Assembly: GCF_027359395.1 (NCBI RefSeq)
Contig: NZ_CP114778.1
Span: forward strand, 496,001 to 560,000
Direction: 5' to 3'
Length of the DNA stretch: 64,000 bases
Source: Prochlorococcus marinus str. MIT 1013
GTDB lineage: Bacteria; Cyanobacteriota; Cyanobacteriia; PCC-6307; Cyanobiaceae
In this document: one piece after another, positions 16,584-26,503 of the stretch
Layout of the letters: every line of letters begins with the position of its first letter
Numbering within the stretch: the stretch's first letter is position 1
Notes under the pieces: model-generated
What the model was told of the DNA's origin: nothing
What the model saw: only the letters and a program-made list of their open reading frames with translations
Database searches by the model: none
Position numbers and translations under genes: made by a program

Positions 16584-18224
16584 ATGTATAAGATAGACAG
16601 AATTAGAGATCTAATAGACGAACATTTCTCTCTTCAATGGTGTAGAAATAATTTAATTATTCCATTAAGTGTAGAACCATCTTTACCTCCTGAAAAACCT
16701 GTTCTATTAATTGCTGTTGGAAATATTACTTTTTTAGGGACTATTGGAGAATTTATTAAAAATAAAGCATCAAGATCAGGTTATAAATGTATGTTTGTAG
16801 AAAAAGATACATCCCAAATTGAGCATCTACTTGATCAAGCGGCAAAAGAGAGAATATTTAGTAGTGAGGGATTAGAAAGTTTTTCTTTTTCCGATGATGA
16901 GTTATTGGATTCTCTTAAAGAAGCCTCAAATAGTAAAGATGAATATGATCAATATAGTTATGAATTTGATGATGAAAATGAAAATGAAGATGAAAGTGAA
17001 CCTGATTTATCTATAGAAATGCTTGGTAGTAAAATTCAACGCGCAGCAGCACAAATTTTAATTAAATCATGCAGAACAGGTGTTTCTGATATACATATTG
17101 AACCTCATAGTACTAATTTTCAAGTCAGACTAAGGAGTGATGGAGTGCTTCAAAAATATATTTCTATGCCTAGAAGTGCTGGACTTAAATTAACAGCCTG
17201 TTTAAAAAATATGGCAGGTATGGATATTGCAGAAAGAAGAGCCTCACAAGATGGAAAAATTCGAAGGGTTTTTGAAGGGACTCCCATGCAATTTAGGTGT
17301 TCTACTGCTCCAGCCAAATTTGGAGAGAAAACCGTATTAAGGATATTAAATAGCAGTACTGAAATATTAGATTTAGAATCACTTATTTCTAATGAGGAAA
17401 TTAGAAGTAAATTCAGGACTGTAATAAACCAACCTGATGGAATTATTATTGTTTCAGGACCAACTGGTTCAGGGAAATCAACAACTTTAGCGGCAGCTTT
17501 AAGAGAAAAAGATAATGGTGAATTAAATATAGTTACTGCTGAAGATCCTATTGAATATGATTTAGGTGGTGATATTCAACAGTTCCCGGTTATTAAAGCA
17601 AAAGGGCAAAATTTCGGTTTTTTATTAAGGACATTTCTTCGCCAGGACCCCGATGTCATTCTTATTGGTGAGACTAGGGACCCAGAAACTGCCGAGTCTT
17701 CAATGGATGCTGCTGAAACTGGACATCTTGTCTTTACCACGTTGCATGCAAGAAGTGCTTCTACATCCTTAACAAGGTTATTAGATATGGAGGTACCTCC
17801 ATATAAATTAACCTCTTCTTTGAAAGCTATATTAGCTCAAAGATTAATCAGGAGGGTTTGTCCTGAATGCAGCACTCAAAAAATAGCTGGTGATTATGAA
17901 CATAATTATGGAATTAAAAGAGGTCAAACAATTAGGAAGGCAACGGTATTAAATAGTGAAGAAAAAGAAAAAAGAAAAGCTGAAGGAAGCTTATGCTCAA
18001 GATGTTCTGGAACTGGTTATAAAGGAAGAATAGGAGTATATGAATTAATGATTCTTAATCGCAAGATTGCTGAAGCAATTAAGGCACGTAAATCAAATGC
18101 CGAGATTCAAGATTTAGCTGAACAAGAAGGGATGATAACTTTAAAAGATTATTGCGTTAATTTAATTCAAGATCAACAAACAACTATTTCAGAATTAAAA
18201 AAAATATGTAATAGTGAAGAATAA
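16584..18224 (+). CDS. pilB: Type IV pilus extension ATPase PilB (GspE family)
   Basis: 546 residues from ATG 16584, two bases after the pilin stop. An N-terminal domain is followed by an acidic linker (about 118-148), the N2 domain with VSDIHIEP, Walker A GPTGSGKSTT (about 292-301), Asp box and Walker B LIGETRDPETAE (about 360), and the zinc site CPEC...CSRC (about 426 and 471) typical of PilB/GspE. It powers pilus polymerisation at the cytoplasmic face together with PilC. Confidence 0.96.
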   Translation: MYKIDRIRDLIDEHFSLQWCRNNLIIPLSVEPSLPPEKPVLLIAVGNITFLGTIGEFIKNKASRSGYKCMFVEKDTSQIEHLLDQAAKERIFSSEGLESFSFSDDELLDSLKEASNSKDEYDQYSYEFDDENENEDESEPDLSIEMLGSKIQRAAAQILIKSCRTGVSDIHIEPHSTNFQVRLRSDGVLQKYISMPRSAGLKLTACLKNMAGMDIAERRASQDGKIRRVFEGTPMQFRCSTAPAKFGEKTVLRILNSSTEILDLESLISNEEIRSKFRTVINQPDGIIIVSGPTGSGKSTTLAAALREKDNGELNIVTAEDPIEYDLGGDIQQFPVIKAKGQNFGFLLRTFLRQDPDVILIGETRDPETAESSMDAAETGHLVFTTLHARSASTSLTRLLDMEVPPYKLTSSLKAILAQRLIRRVCPECSTQKIAGDYEHNYGIKRGQTIRKATVLNSEEKEKRKAEGSLCSRCSGTGYKGRIGVYELMILNRKIAEAIKARKSNAEIQDLAEQEGMITLKDYCVNLIQDQQTTISELKKICNSEE

Positions 18225-18245
18225 TTTTTTTAATTAATCAGATTA

Positions 18246-19292
18246 ATGACAATAGCAAGAAAAATAGTTGAATATGCAATTAATTCTGATTCTTCTGATA
18301 TTCATTTAGAAGAAAACTCGCCTATAGCGATTAGAAGTAATTCAGATATAAAAATAATTGATAAAGTCCTAGGATCTAATGATATGGATGCTCTTCTTCT
18401 TGAAATCTTAGGAGAAGAAAAATTATCTCAATTTAATAAAGATAATGATTTAGATACATCAATCGGACTTGAAGGCTTATCAAGGCTAAGAATAAATGCA
18501 TATGTTGCGAATGAGAAAAGATGTTTAACCCTAAGATTACTTCCTGACAATCTTCCAAAATGGTCTGACCTAGGATTGCCAGAAGCTTTTATAAACTTAT
18601 CAAAAAAACATAGAGGCTTAGTTCTTTGCACAGGTCCAACTGGATCTGGAAAGTCCACAAGTCTAGCAGCGTTTATTAATTGTATTTTAGAAACTCAAAA
18701 ACGACATATACTTACTATTGAAGATCCCATAGAATTTCAATTTTCTTCTACCAAAAATTCTATTATTCATCAGAGGGAAGTTAAAAGAGACACCGATTCA
18801 TTCGCAACTGCTCTAAGAGCCGCATTAAGAGAAGATCCTGATGTTATTTATATTGGAGAGATGAGAGATCTTGAAACAATTCAATTAGCAATTACGGCTG
18901 CTGAAACTGGTCATTTAGTTTTAGGAACTTTGCATACATCTTCAGCGGCAAAAACAGTAGAAAGAATTGTTGATGTTTTCCCTGCTGACCAACAAGAACA
19001 AGCGAGATTACAAGTCTCAACTTCTTTGGCTGGTATTATGTCTCAAACATTATGTAAAAATACAAAAGGTAAGAGATCATTAGGTTATGAAATTTTAATC
19101 AATACTAATGCGATTTCAAATTTGATTAGAGAAAAAAAGGTTAGTCAAATATACTCCCAACTTCAAACTGGAAGTAATGAGGGGATGAATACCTTAGAGC
19201 AATGTTTACAAAGTTTATTAGATCAAAAGCTTATCACTCCTTCAGAAGCTATCTCAAAAGCTTCAAACCCTAAAGCAATAAATATTATTTAA
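18246..19292 (+). CDS. pilT: Type IV pilus retraction ATPase PilT
   Basis: 348 residues, shorter than PilB and without the zinc domain. SSDIHLEENSP at the N-terminus, Walker A GPTGSGKSTS (about 130) and Walker B YIGEMRDLETI (about 203), followed by TAAETGHLVLGTLHT, all PilT hallmarks. It drives retraction, so these pili are expected to be dynamic. It starts 21 bases after pilB and ends 2 bases before pilC. Confidence 0.95.
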   Translation: MTIARKIVEYAINSDSSDIHLEENSPIAIRSNSDIKIIDKVLGSNDMDALLLEILGEEKLSQFNKDNDLDTSIGLEGLSRLRINAYVANEKRCLTLRLLPDNLPKWSDLGLPEAFINLSKKHRGLVLCTGPTGSGKSTSLAAFINCILETQKRHILTIEDPIEFQFSSTKNSIIHQREVKRDTDSFATALRAALREDPDVIYIGEMRDLETIQLAITAAETGHLVLGTLHTSSAAKTVERIVDVFPADQQEQARLQVSTSLAGIMSQTLCKNTKGKRSLGYEILINTNAISNLIREKKVSQIYSQLQTGSNEGMNTLEQCLQSLLDQKLITPSEAISKASNPKAINII

Positions 19293-19294
19293 TT

Positions 19295-20440
19295 ATGGTA
19301 AAGTATTCATACAAATCAAGTCTTATATCACAATCAACTGGAGAAAAAGGTTTATCTAATTCAAGAAAATATATAAAGATAAATGATTCTAAGACATTAA
19401 AAGTTAAGCAAGCTGATCTACTGATATTTTTTAGACAGTTGGCAGTAATTCTTCAAAGTGGTGTTCCACTTGCTCAAGGTATAGAATTATTAGCAGAAAA
19501 TACTAGATCAGAAAAATTCTCTTGGGTTCTTTTCAATGTTTCAGATAGATTAAAATCTGGTGATGAATTATCTTTGTGTCTTAATGATTATCCAAAATGC
19601 TTTGCTCCAATAACAATTGGACTTATTAAAGCAGGAGAGGCAGGAGGAATACTTGATAAAGTTTTAGATCGAATTGCAATACTTATAGAAGAACAGGAGA
19701 AGATCAAAAGCCAGATCACAGGTGCATTAATTTATCCAGTAATAATTCTTGTATTGGCTATATCCGTAAGCTTAGGACTCTTAATATTTATTGTCCCTAA
19801 ATTTGAACTAATGTTCAAGAGTTTCAATGCTGAGTTACCTGGGTTAACTAAATTTATGCTTGCATTATCGAGAATAGTCGTTTCAAATTTCTTCTTAATA
19901 GGCGCCCCGATTGTTATTTTAATAATACTATTTATATTCAAGCAGTATTATTCAACAACTACTGGTAAAAGGTTTATAGATAACTTGATACTTCGAATTC
20001 CTTTATTTGGAGAGCTAATATTAAGAAGTGAAATTGCATCTTTTTGTGATACTTTATCAACATTAATGAATGCTGGAATTCCTATAGTTGAAGGATTAGA
20101 AAGATGTCGTTTAGCTAGTGGAAACCAAGCTATAAAAGATATAATTGCAAACTCAGTTATAGAAGTAACACAAGGAAATGATCTTAGTCTATCATTAAAA
20201 TCTAATAATATTTTACCTAAATTAGTACCATCCATGGTTCGGATAGGAGAAGAAAGTGGAGAATTAGGATTTATGTTAGATAATTTATCTAAGTTCTATA
20301 AAAGGGAAGTAGAAAATACAGTTTCATCACTAACAAAAGCAATGGAACCAGCTGTAATTATTGTTATAGCTGGAATAGTAGGAACAATAGTTGTATCTCT
20401 TTATTTACCTATGTTTGAAATAATAACAGTCGTAAAGTAA
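19295..20440 (+). CDS. pilC: Inner-membrane platform protein PilC
   Basis: 381 residues with two GspF (T2SF) domains. The first begins FFRQLAVILQSGVPLAQGIE and the second FCDTLSTLMNAGIPIVEGLE. Three membrane helices are found at about 150-170, 195-220 and 350-375. It couples PilB or PilT to pilin insertion. End of the plus-strand operon, meeting the opposing operon 10 bases later. Confidence 0.95.
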   Translation: MVKYSYKSSLISQSTGEKGLSNSRKYIKINDSKTLKVKQADLLIFFRQLAVILQSGVPLAQGIELLAENTRSEKFSWVLFNVSDRLKSGDELSLCLNDYPKCFAPITIGLIKAGEAGGILDKVLDRIAILIEEQEKIKSQITGALIYPVIILVLAISVSLGLLIFIVPKFELMFKSFNAELPGLTKFMLALSRIVVSNFFLIGAPIVILIILFIFKQYYSTTTGKRFIDNLILRIPLFGELILRSEIASFCDTLSTLMNAGIPIVEGLERCRLASGNQAIKDIIANSVIEVTQGNDLSLSLKSNNILPKLVPSMVRIGEESGELGFMLDNLSKFYKREVENTVSSLTKAMEPAVIIVIAGIVGTIVVSLYLPMFEIITVVK

Positions 20441-20449
20441 TTTTTAAAA

Positions 20450-22117
20450 TTAAAAATCTGGCATCTCAAAATCATCTGACTTGAACTGACCTGATTTTGT
20501 TGAGTTGTTATTATCTTCTTCATTCTTATATTCTCTCAGTTCTTGATTATTTGATTCCTCATTGTCTGAAAGATTAATACTGGGCCATTTCTCTTCTTCA
20601 TTTATATCTTTAGACCTTGTTTCTATTGATTTATTATCTTCTTCATTCTTATTTTCTCTCAGTGCTTGATTATTTGATTCCTCATTGTCTGAAAGATTAA
20701 TACTGGGCCATTTCTCTTCTTCATTTAAAGAAGCTATCAAACTATTCTCATTATCTTTATTAATTAATTGATCATTTTCTTTATCTAATTTTAGATCTTT
20801 TATATCAGTATCTAATATTAATTCTTCTTCAGAAAGATCTTCTTCAGAGTCTATTAAATTGTTTTTATTAGCTTGTAGTGAATTTGGAGCTGTTGTTAAT
20901 AATTCTGGGCTACTTGAATTTAAAAGCTGTTGTTCTATATCTTTAGTAGATGAATATTCTAATAAATAGTTATTGTCATAAGTATCTGGTAATGATTTTC
21001 TTATAATTTCTCGCTCTAATCCCTTATTTCTTAAAGTAACATCGATCAAACCTAATCCTGAGCCTATAATATTTGTATAATTATGTATATTATTACCATA
21101 TTGGATATTTACTTTCCCTACATATTTTGAAAGGTTTGCTACTAAAACATTAACTGAAAGATTAAATTCTGATTTTAATAATTTAGAAAGATTGGGATGC
21201 AAGCTATTTGGACCACAAATTATAATTTTCTTCCATTTCGCGTTAATATTAATCTTTTGAAAATCTTTCATCTTTGCTTCTAATTCATAACATAAGATCT
21301 GAATATCCATTTTAGAAAGACTAATATTCTCATCAACATCATTTTCATCTTTTGAATCTTGTGTTTTATTCTGATCTTTAATGGCAGCTATTTTTGAAAT
21401 CTCCATATGAGTGTATGTTGAATATATGCTTAAATGAGTACAATCACTATTCATATCAAGAACAATGAGATATTCATCTTCTAATAAATTTCTTATTTCA
21501 GAAAAATATAATCTTGAATGACATGTAAAAGCTAATTCAATATCAGTTAATTCTAAATCAGCTAAATCTAATGTTTTAATGATTTGATTGGTTATCTTTT
21601 TTGGAATACTTGAAAGAAAATAACCTTTATGTATCTGACCATTTATTTTTCTAATTTGAAAGTTTTCAATCAAGGCAAAGTCAGTTTGGCGAATTGGGAT
21701 AGGCATTTTATATTCTGTTTTAGGATCCAATAAATATTCCCTAACATTTTCCTCATTAACACTTTCTGGTAAAAATATTGTTTTAGTATAAGCAGCCTCT
21801 GGGGGGATAATAACTCTTACCTTATGGGCAAATATTCCTTCATTCGAAACAAGATTCTTTAATAATCCTGCCATTAAATCTGGGTTTGTAGGGGCACCTC
21901 TATCAATGGCCGTTTCATCATCAATTTCGATACTATTTAGAAAGCTAAAATCAACTTCGTCAGATTTTAGCTTTGCTAATCCATAATTTAAAGAGTTTTT
22001 TGTGAATTCAAAAATAAGTTGGCTACTTGTTATTTTCTTTCTAATATTTTCAAAATAATTATTTATAGGTGAAGTATCAATACCAAAAAATAAACTTTGC
22101 TTTGTGGGTGTTTGCAT
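20450..22117 (-). CDS. PilM-like actin-fold pilus protein with acidic repeat tail
   Basis: 555 residues. The N-terminal 390 residues have PilM-like features: an early FEFTKNSLNYGLAKL strand pair, then VRVIIPPEAAYTKTIFLPES, LDLADLELTDIELAF, LIVLDMNSDCTHLSIYS and KIIICGPNSLHPNLS, the phosphate-binding pattern of the actin/FtsA fold. The last 150 residues are low-complexity, acidic, and include two near-identical copies of a 39-residue unit centred on EEEKWPSINLSDNEESNNQ. PilM recruits PilN at the cytoplasmic face. It is last in the operon, whereas pilM is usually first. Confidence 0.7.
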   Translation of the reverse strand: MQTPTKQSLFFGIDTSPINNYFENIRKKITSSQLIFEFTKNSLNYGLAKLKSDEVDFSFLNSIEIDDETAIDRGAPTNPDLMAGLLKNLVSNEGIFAHKVRVIIPPEAAYTKTIFLPESVNEENVREYLLDPKTEYKMPIPIRQTDFALIENFQIRKINGQIHKGYFLSSIPKKITNQIIKTLDLADLELTDIELAFTCHSRLYFSEIRNLLEDEYLIVLDMNSDCTHLSIYSTYTHMEISKIAAIKDQNKTQDSKDENDVDENISLSKMDIQILCYELEAKMKDFQKININAKWKKIIICGPNSLHPNLSKLLKSEFNLSVNVLVANLSKYVGKVNIQYGNNIHNYTNIIGSGLGLIDVTLRNKGLEREIIRKSLPDTYDNNYLLEYSSTKDIEQQLLNSSSPELLTTAPNSLQANKNNLIDSEEDLSEEELILDTDIKDLKLDKENDQLINKDNENSLIASLNEEEKWPSINLSDNEESNNQALRENKNEEDNKSIETRSKDINEEEKWPSINLSDNEESNNQELREYKNEEDNNNSTKSGQFKSDDFEMPDF

Positions 22118-22123
22118 GATTTC

Positions 22124-22705
22124 TTAATAATTACAGAATGAACTTGGTCTACAAAAAATCTTTCGTAATGGAATTTTTGTAGTTGAGATTTCATTATTTA
22201 AACCCAATAAAAAGTAAATTCCTGGCTTGGCATTTGAATTGTTTTCTATCAGTTCTGATAATGAACTTTCTCTAAGAGGTGTTGAACGAAGGCAAATTGC
22301 ATAACCTGATCCACCTGGAGTCCAATTACCAGCTGAAGGAATAGTACTACTTACAGGAAGTTGCCAACTTAAATTTGGCGTGAATGAACAACCTAATGGT
22401 AAGTCACCTTCTTTAGATGATTCTATTGAAGATATTTTAGATAAGCTTATTGATGGTTGAGCAAGAACATCTGCATACCTGTCAAGGAATAACGAAAGGT
22501 TATATTGATCATTAATTGCATTTCTAGGAATACCACTTACTTTGCTGTTATCATCATTATTTCCTAGATATCGCATACTAAGTTCAGTTATTAATATGCT
22601 TACGGTAAGAAATAGTACTAACATATAAATTGCTACAATCATTTCAATAACTGTCATTCCTGAATCATGAGGATTGAAATTTTTTCTTGAATTTATAAAA
22701 TTCAT
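22124..22705 (-). CDS. Minor pseudopilin, 193 aa
   Basis: The leader ends DSG-MTVIEMIVAIYMLVLFLT: a type IV pilin-like N-terminus with Met at +1 in place of Phe and Glu at +5. The soluble part has several Cys. The start overlaps the stop of the upstream small gene (ATGA at 22702-22705). It probably belongs to the minor-pilin priming complex (PilW/GspJ type by position). Confidence 0.75.
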   Translation of the reverse strand: MNFINSRKNFNPHDSGMTVIEMIVAIYMLVLFLTVSILITELSMRYLGNNDDNSKVSGIPRNAINDQYNLSLFLDRYADVLAQPSISLSKISSIESSKEGDLPLGCSFTPNLSWQLPVSSTIPSAGNWTPGGSGYAICLRSTPLRESSLSELIENNSNAKPGIYFLLGLNNEISTTKIPLRKIFCRPSSFCNY

Positions 22706-22908
22706 AATTTCTGAGGAAATTGTTTAATATTGCTATTTAAAATATCAACTTCACTTATTCTTCCAGAACCTTTTATGATCTCTAGCTCATCCTTTGTCAA
22801 GGGGAATCTTATAGACCCTTTAATAATAGTTTCAGTTACCTGAATTGCAAGTAATAAACTTGTTGTCGCTAATAATGCAATTATACTACCGATTAATGAT
22901 TGAAGCAT
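22702..22908 (-). CDS. Short pilin-like membrane protein, 68 aa
   Basis: Begins with the hydrophobic helix SLIGSIIALLATTSLLLAIQ and has a short soluble part. There is no recognisable G/FxxxE cleavage site, so it is a degenerate or leaderless pilin-like subunit (PilV/GspI by position). Coupled by overlap to the following pseudopilin. Confidence 0.6.
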   Translation of the reverse strand: MLQSLIGSIIALLATTSLLLAIQVTETIIKGSIRFPLTKDELEIIKGSGRISEVDILNSNIKQFPQKL

Positions 22909-22912
22909 TTTA

Positions 22913-23404
22913 TTAAAGACTATATTCGAATAAGCATTTTTCAGTTCCTTTTAAACTACATGAATAAAAAGTTACTGGAGTACTTGAGCTTGGATTATTT
23001 ATAAATATTAATCGATGATTACCTGAATATAAAGCACAAGTATTTTCTTGAGATGGTTGAGTAACATGTAATCTATAATTAGATAATTCATTATGATTCT
23101 TTAAAATATTATAAATTTCTTGATATTGTTCTTCGGTACCTGGGAAATTAGTAGGATCATTAGTAACTCCACTAACAATTTTCAGACAGGCCTCTTGAGC
23201 TTTATCAATTTTATCAGAATGATTTTTTAAGATATTTAGTATAGTTCTCTCACTTAATTTATTATTGTTTTTGGATATTTTTAATGAATCAGGCATTTTA
23301 ATAGAATAATAAGGTTGAATTCTCCTTATTCCAAATGAGAGCTCAAATATTGCAAATGTCATTGATAACATTGCAGTTCCAAGTAATGAGTATATAAATA
23401 TCAT
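22913..23404 (-). CDS. Pilin-like protein, 163 aa
   Basis: Short leaderless start MIFIYSLLGTAMLSMTFAIFELSFGIRR with a hydrophobic N-terminal helix but Glu further in than in pilins. The soluble domain has four Cys. Position among pseudopilins and just after PilO suggests a minor pilin. Family assignment uncertain. Confidence 0.55.
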   Translation of the reverse strand: MIFIYSLLGTAMLSMTFAIFELSFGIRRIQPYYSIKMPDSLKISKNNNKLSERTILNILKNHSDKIDKAQEACLKIVSGVTNDPTNFPGTEEQYQEIYNILKNHNELSNYRLHVTQPSQENTCALYSGNHRLIFINNPSSSTPVTFYSCSLKGTEKCLFEYSL

Positions 23405-23412
23405 TTAATCAA

Positions 23413-24042
23413 TTAGTTAGAGTTGCCATGCATTTCTACTTTTATATTCATTGATGTAATATTATTATTACTTTCATCTATAATATCAGATCTCTTTAAA
23501 TTCTCTTTTAAATCAATTTCTTTTATAATTATAAATGACTCTATGTTCTCTAGGTCACTAATAAACCTAGCCAGATCAGGATAAATTCCTTCAATTGATA
23601 TATCGAATTCCTGAGTGAATTGACCTGCAAGGATCAAGGAATCTTTTGAATTGTCTATTTTAGATTTAATTTTCTTCTCGCTTGGCTTTATTTCTTTAAT
23701 ATATATATTATGTTTATTAGCAATCATTTCGATCTTAACTATAATTGTATCTAAGCTTATGCTTCCCACAATGATTTTATTTATTCTATTTTCTTGATCT
23801 TTTATTAAATATTTAGTTTTTTTAAGCTTTTCAACTCTAGATTCTAATGGTTTGATATATGATAATTTCTCTTCCAATACCTTTATATTACTCCTTGATA
23901 CATTTATAAGTGATATTTCAGGAAAGATACCAAAGATTAAGATTAAAAGAGATATGGACAATCCAGATAATATCGGAATAATTAATGAAGCGTTTTCAGG
24001 ATTTATAAATCCTTTTCCATTATTTAAAAATTTATCTTTCAT
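23413..24042 (-). CDS. pilO: Pilus alignment protein PilO-like
   Basis: 209 residues: one N-terminal helix (about 18-40), a coiled coil (SNIKVLEEKLSYIKPLESRVEKLKK region) and a ferredoxin-like C-terminal domain containing EFDISIEGIYPDLARFISDLE, the PilO/GspM signature layout. It forms the periplasmic PilN-PilO scaffold. ATG overlaps the end of pilN by 4 bases. Confidence 0.8.
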   Translation of the reverse strand: MKDKFLNNGKGFINPENASLIIPILSGLSISLLILIFGIFPEISLINVSRSNIKVLEEKLSYIKPLESRVEKLKKTKYLIKDQENRINKIIVGSISLDTIIVKIEMIANKHNIYIKEIKPSEKKIKSKIDNSKDSLILAGQFTQEFDISIEGIYPDLARFISDLENIESFIIIKEIDLKENLKRSDIIDESNNNITSMNIKVEMHGNSN

Positions 24043-24728
24043 TTTATGAGCCCCTCTCCTCTAATATATTTTATTCTATTAGCAAAGCCATAAGCCTTTG
24101 ACTTTATTAAATATTTTTCTAATTCTGATCCTTTTAGATTGTTATATTTAACTTCAATTATAAATTTTGTTTCTTGATACTCACTACTTGAAGATATATA
24201 AATCCATATTCTTTTTAATGTAATGCTGTCTTTATCAAAAAGTTGAGATTCTTTTAACTTTAACATAAAAGAATTTATATTTCTTAGTCCATCTTCCTCA
24301 GGAGCAGCTCCTTTGATTTGAAGTATATCATCTGTAATTTTTAATCCTTCTAATTTTATTACTTTAGGAAGTAACTTACTAATGCTTTGAAGTAAAGCAG
24401 TAGCTGATTTCTTTGATAAAAGAACTTTAGCTTTATTTGTATTTTTTGCGTAACCAGTTCTTACATCTGAAAGAAGTCTACTGTGAATTAATATTAATTC
24501 ATCATACACTCTTGATTGTGCTAAAAGTGTTCTTTCATTTGCTTGTTTGCTTCTTGCATAAGTCCATAAATAAAGATAGGTAAGTAGAGAAAATATAATT
24601 GTAATAAAGGCAATGATCTTACCTTTTTTTCTTATCGAGCTGATATTTTGACTAGATAACTTTGATAAATTACTTTCTTTTCTTCTTTGTTCTAATAAAT
24701 CTAATTCCTTCCAATTTACTAAGTTCAT
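24039..24728 (-). CDS. pilN: Pilus alignment protein PilN-like
   Basis: 229 residues. The N-terminus MNLVNWKELDLLEQRR matches the short cytoplasmic PilM-binding segment of PilN (usually INLLPWRE). There follow one helix (about 37-55), a coiled coil and a ferredoxin-like domain with LLQSISKLLPKVIKLEGLKI. It lies between pilQ and pilO, the standard order M-N-O-Q being here inverted. Confidence 0.82.
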   Translation of the reverse strand: MNLVNWKELDLLEQRRKESNLSKLSSQNISSIRKKGKIIAFITIIFSLLTYLYLWTYARSKQANERTLLAQSRVYDELILIHSRLLSDVRTGYAKNTNKAKVLLSKKSATALLQSISKLLPKVIKLEGLKITDDILQIKGAAPEEDGLRNINSFMLKLKESQLFDKDSITLKRIWIYISSSSEYQETKFIIEVKYNNLKGSELEKYLIKSKAYGFANRIKYIRGEGLIK

Positions 24729-24732
24729 TATA

Positions 24733-26406
24733 TTATTCCTCTTGTAATTCTCTTTTAATAGTTGGTGAAGGTTTATATACTTGTGTTGTAGTATCTATTG
24801 AATCAGTAATTATTTTAGGTGTAACCATAATAATTAATTCTCTGTTCTCATTGGTTTTACCTTGAGATTTAAATACATTACCAATTATTGGTAAATCTCC
24901 AAGAATTGGGAGCTTTGAAGTGGTTTCAGATTCCAAACTTTGTAAAACTCCAGTTAATATTAATGTTTGTCCATCTTTAACTCTGACTGTTCCAGTATCT
25001 AATTTCCTTGCATTTAACGTGTAATAATTTCCACACATTGGGTTATTATATACATCACTAATTGCGGTTAAGCTTGGGCTAAGTGAGAATGTAACGTAAC
25101 CATTGTCATCAATTTTATGTACTTTAGCTGCTAATTCTAAACCTGCTGTTTCAAATCCAGCTACACATTTATCTGATTCTCCTTCCTCACCTTTGCTGTA
25201 AGTAAAATTAGTTATAATATTACTTCCAACAGATATAAAAGATTCATTAGCCGCTGATCTCCCCACTCCCTCAAGCGGCTCTGAACTTTCGTTTAGAATA
25301 AGAGTTGGACTGGCTAAAGTATTTGAACTTCTAGATCTTATATTCGAGACAAGGCTATCGTAAAATCCACCATCAGGATAACCTCTTCCTGGATTATTTT
25401 CAGGCTTGGCAGAAGAAATGTTTGCTGCTGGAAGTAATGACCCAAATACAGCCGCTAATGAACCATTGTTATTAATAATGAATGTATTACCTGTTCTTAG
25501 TGAAAAGCTATTATCTAGGCCTTCTTCCTCACTTAATTTTACATCAATAATCTTTACAGATAATGCAACTTGTCTTTGCCTAACATCTAATTGCTTTAAA
25601 TATTTTTCAGCAACTTCAATTAAACTAGGCTCTCCAATTAAAGTGATTTGATTTAATCTTGAATCTGTTGTACCAGTAAGACCTTTAAGTGGACCTGTTG
25701 AAGCAGAATATGTTTCTACATTTGATAATGATTGAGATATTGAGGTCTTTGAACTAGAAGTAGACGTACCTCCTCCACTTGAGGTGTTTGTTGTTATGAT
25801 TTTAACTTTGCTAATTGAAGCTCCTAAACTTGCAAGATAATCAGCTGCAGAGTCAGCTGAAGCCTGATTTAATCTATAAACTTTAGAAAGCTTAGAATCA
25901 AAACTTAATCCTAGAACATTTGGACCAATCAAAAGTAAATTATTTTGCCTTTTAGCCTGTAATCCTGCTGAAAGTAAAATACTATTTATAGAAATAGAGT
26001 AGTCTTCATTGTCCAAACTTAAAGTAACTTTTCTTTCATTAGAGTTCTTAGATTTTGAACCTTTTGCAACTTCATCCTCAACAAACACAAAACCGTAACC
26101 ACCAAGTTTGGAAATTTCTTTTAGTATATCTTTTGAATTTGCATCTTTAAGTTTTAAAGTGATTTTTGGGCCATTTAAATTTATGTAGCCCCTGTTTTTT
26201 AGAAAATTATCATGACTAGAAATATTATGGCGTGTTCGTGCTCGTGTTTTTTTTGTCAGTCCTTCATTTGATTTTGATTGTTCTAATTTTTGATTGCTAG
26301 TCAAATTATCCTTGACATATTGTGCCCTATTTTCTAAAGGACATAGTAAAAGATAAACAGTCAGTATAGAGCTAGTTAAAAACTTCTTTTTAGTCAAAAT
26401 AATCAA
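24733..26406 (-). CDS. pilQ: Outer-membrane secretin PilQ
   Basis: 557 residues with a signal peptide (SSILTVYLLLCPLENRAQ), an N-domain (about 75-150: ITLKLKDANSKDILKEISKLGGYGFVF is its start), a Ser/Gly-rich insertion near 205-230, and the secretin domain with VRVKDGQTLILTGVL and the signature LPILGDLPIIGNVFKS near 505-520. It forms the outer-membrane gate for the pilus. First gene of the minus-strand assembly operon. Confidence 0.95.
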   Translation of the reverse strand: MIILTKKKFLTSSILTVYLLLCPLENRAQYVKDNLTSNQKLEQSKSNEGLTKKTRARTRHNISSHDNFLKNRGYINLNGPKITLKLKDANSKDILKEISKLGGYGFVFVEDEVAKGSKSKNSNERKVTLSLDNEDYSISINSILLSAGLQAKRQNNLLLIGPNVLGLSFDSKLSKVYRLNQASADSAADYLASLGASISKVKIITTNTSSGGGTSTSSSKTSISQSLSNVETYSASTGPLKGLTGTTDSRLNQITLIGEPSLIEVAEKYLKQLDVRQRQVALSVKIIDVKLSEEEGLDNSFSLRTGNTFIINNNGSLAAVFGSLLPAANISSAKPENNPGRGYPDGGFYDSLVSNIRSRSSNTLASPTLILNESSEPLEGVGRSAANESFISVGSNIITNFTYSKGEEGESDKCVAGFETAGLELAAKVHKIDDNGYVTFSLSPSLTAISDVYNNPMCGNYYTLNARKLDTGTVRVKDGQTLILTGVLQSLESETTSKLPILGDLPIIGNVFKSQGKTNENRELIIMVTPKIITDSIDTTTQVYKPSPTIKRELQEE

Positions 26407-26503
26407 TTAAGCAAACTGACTATATCGCATATTTTGACTAGAAGCTTATAAGAATATTTTGATTTCTTTAAGTAACAGAGATTAGAGATAAGTACTGGCC
26501 GAT

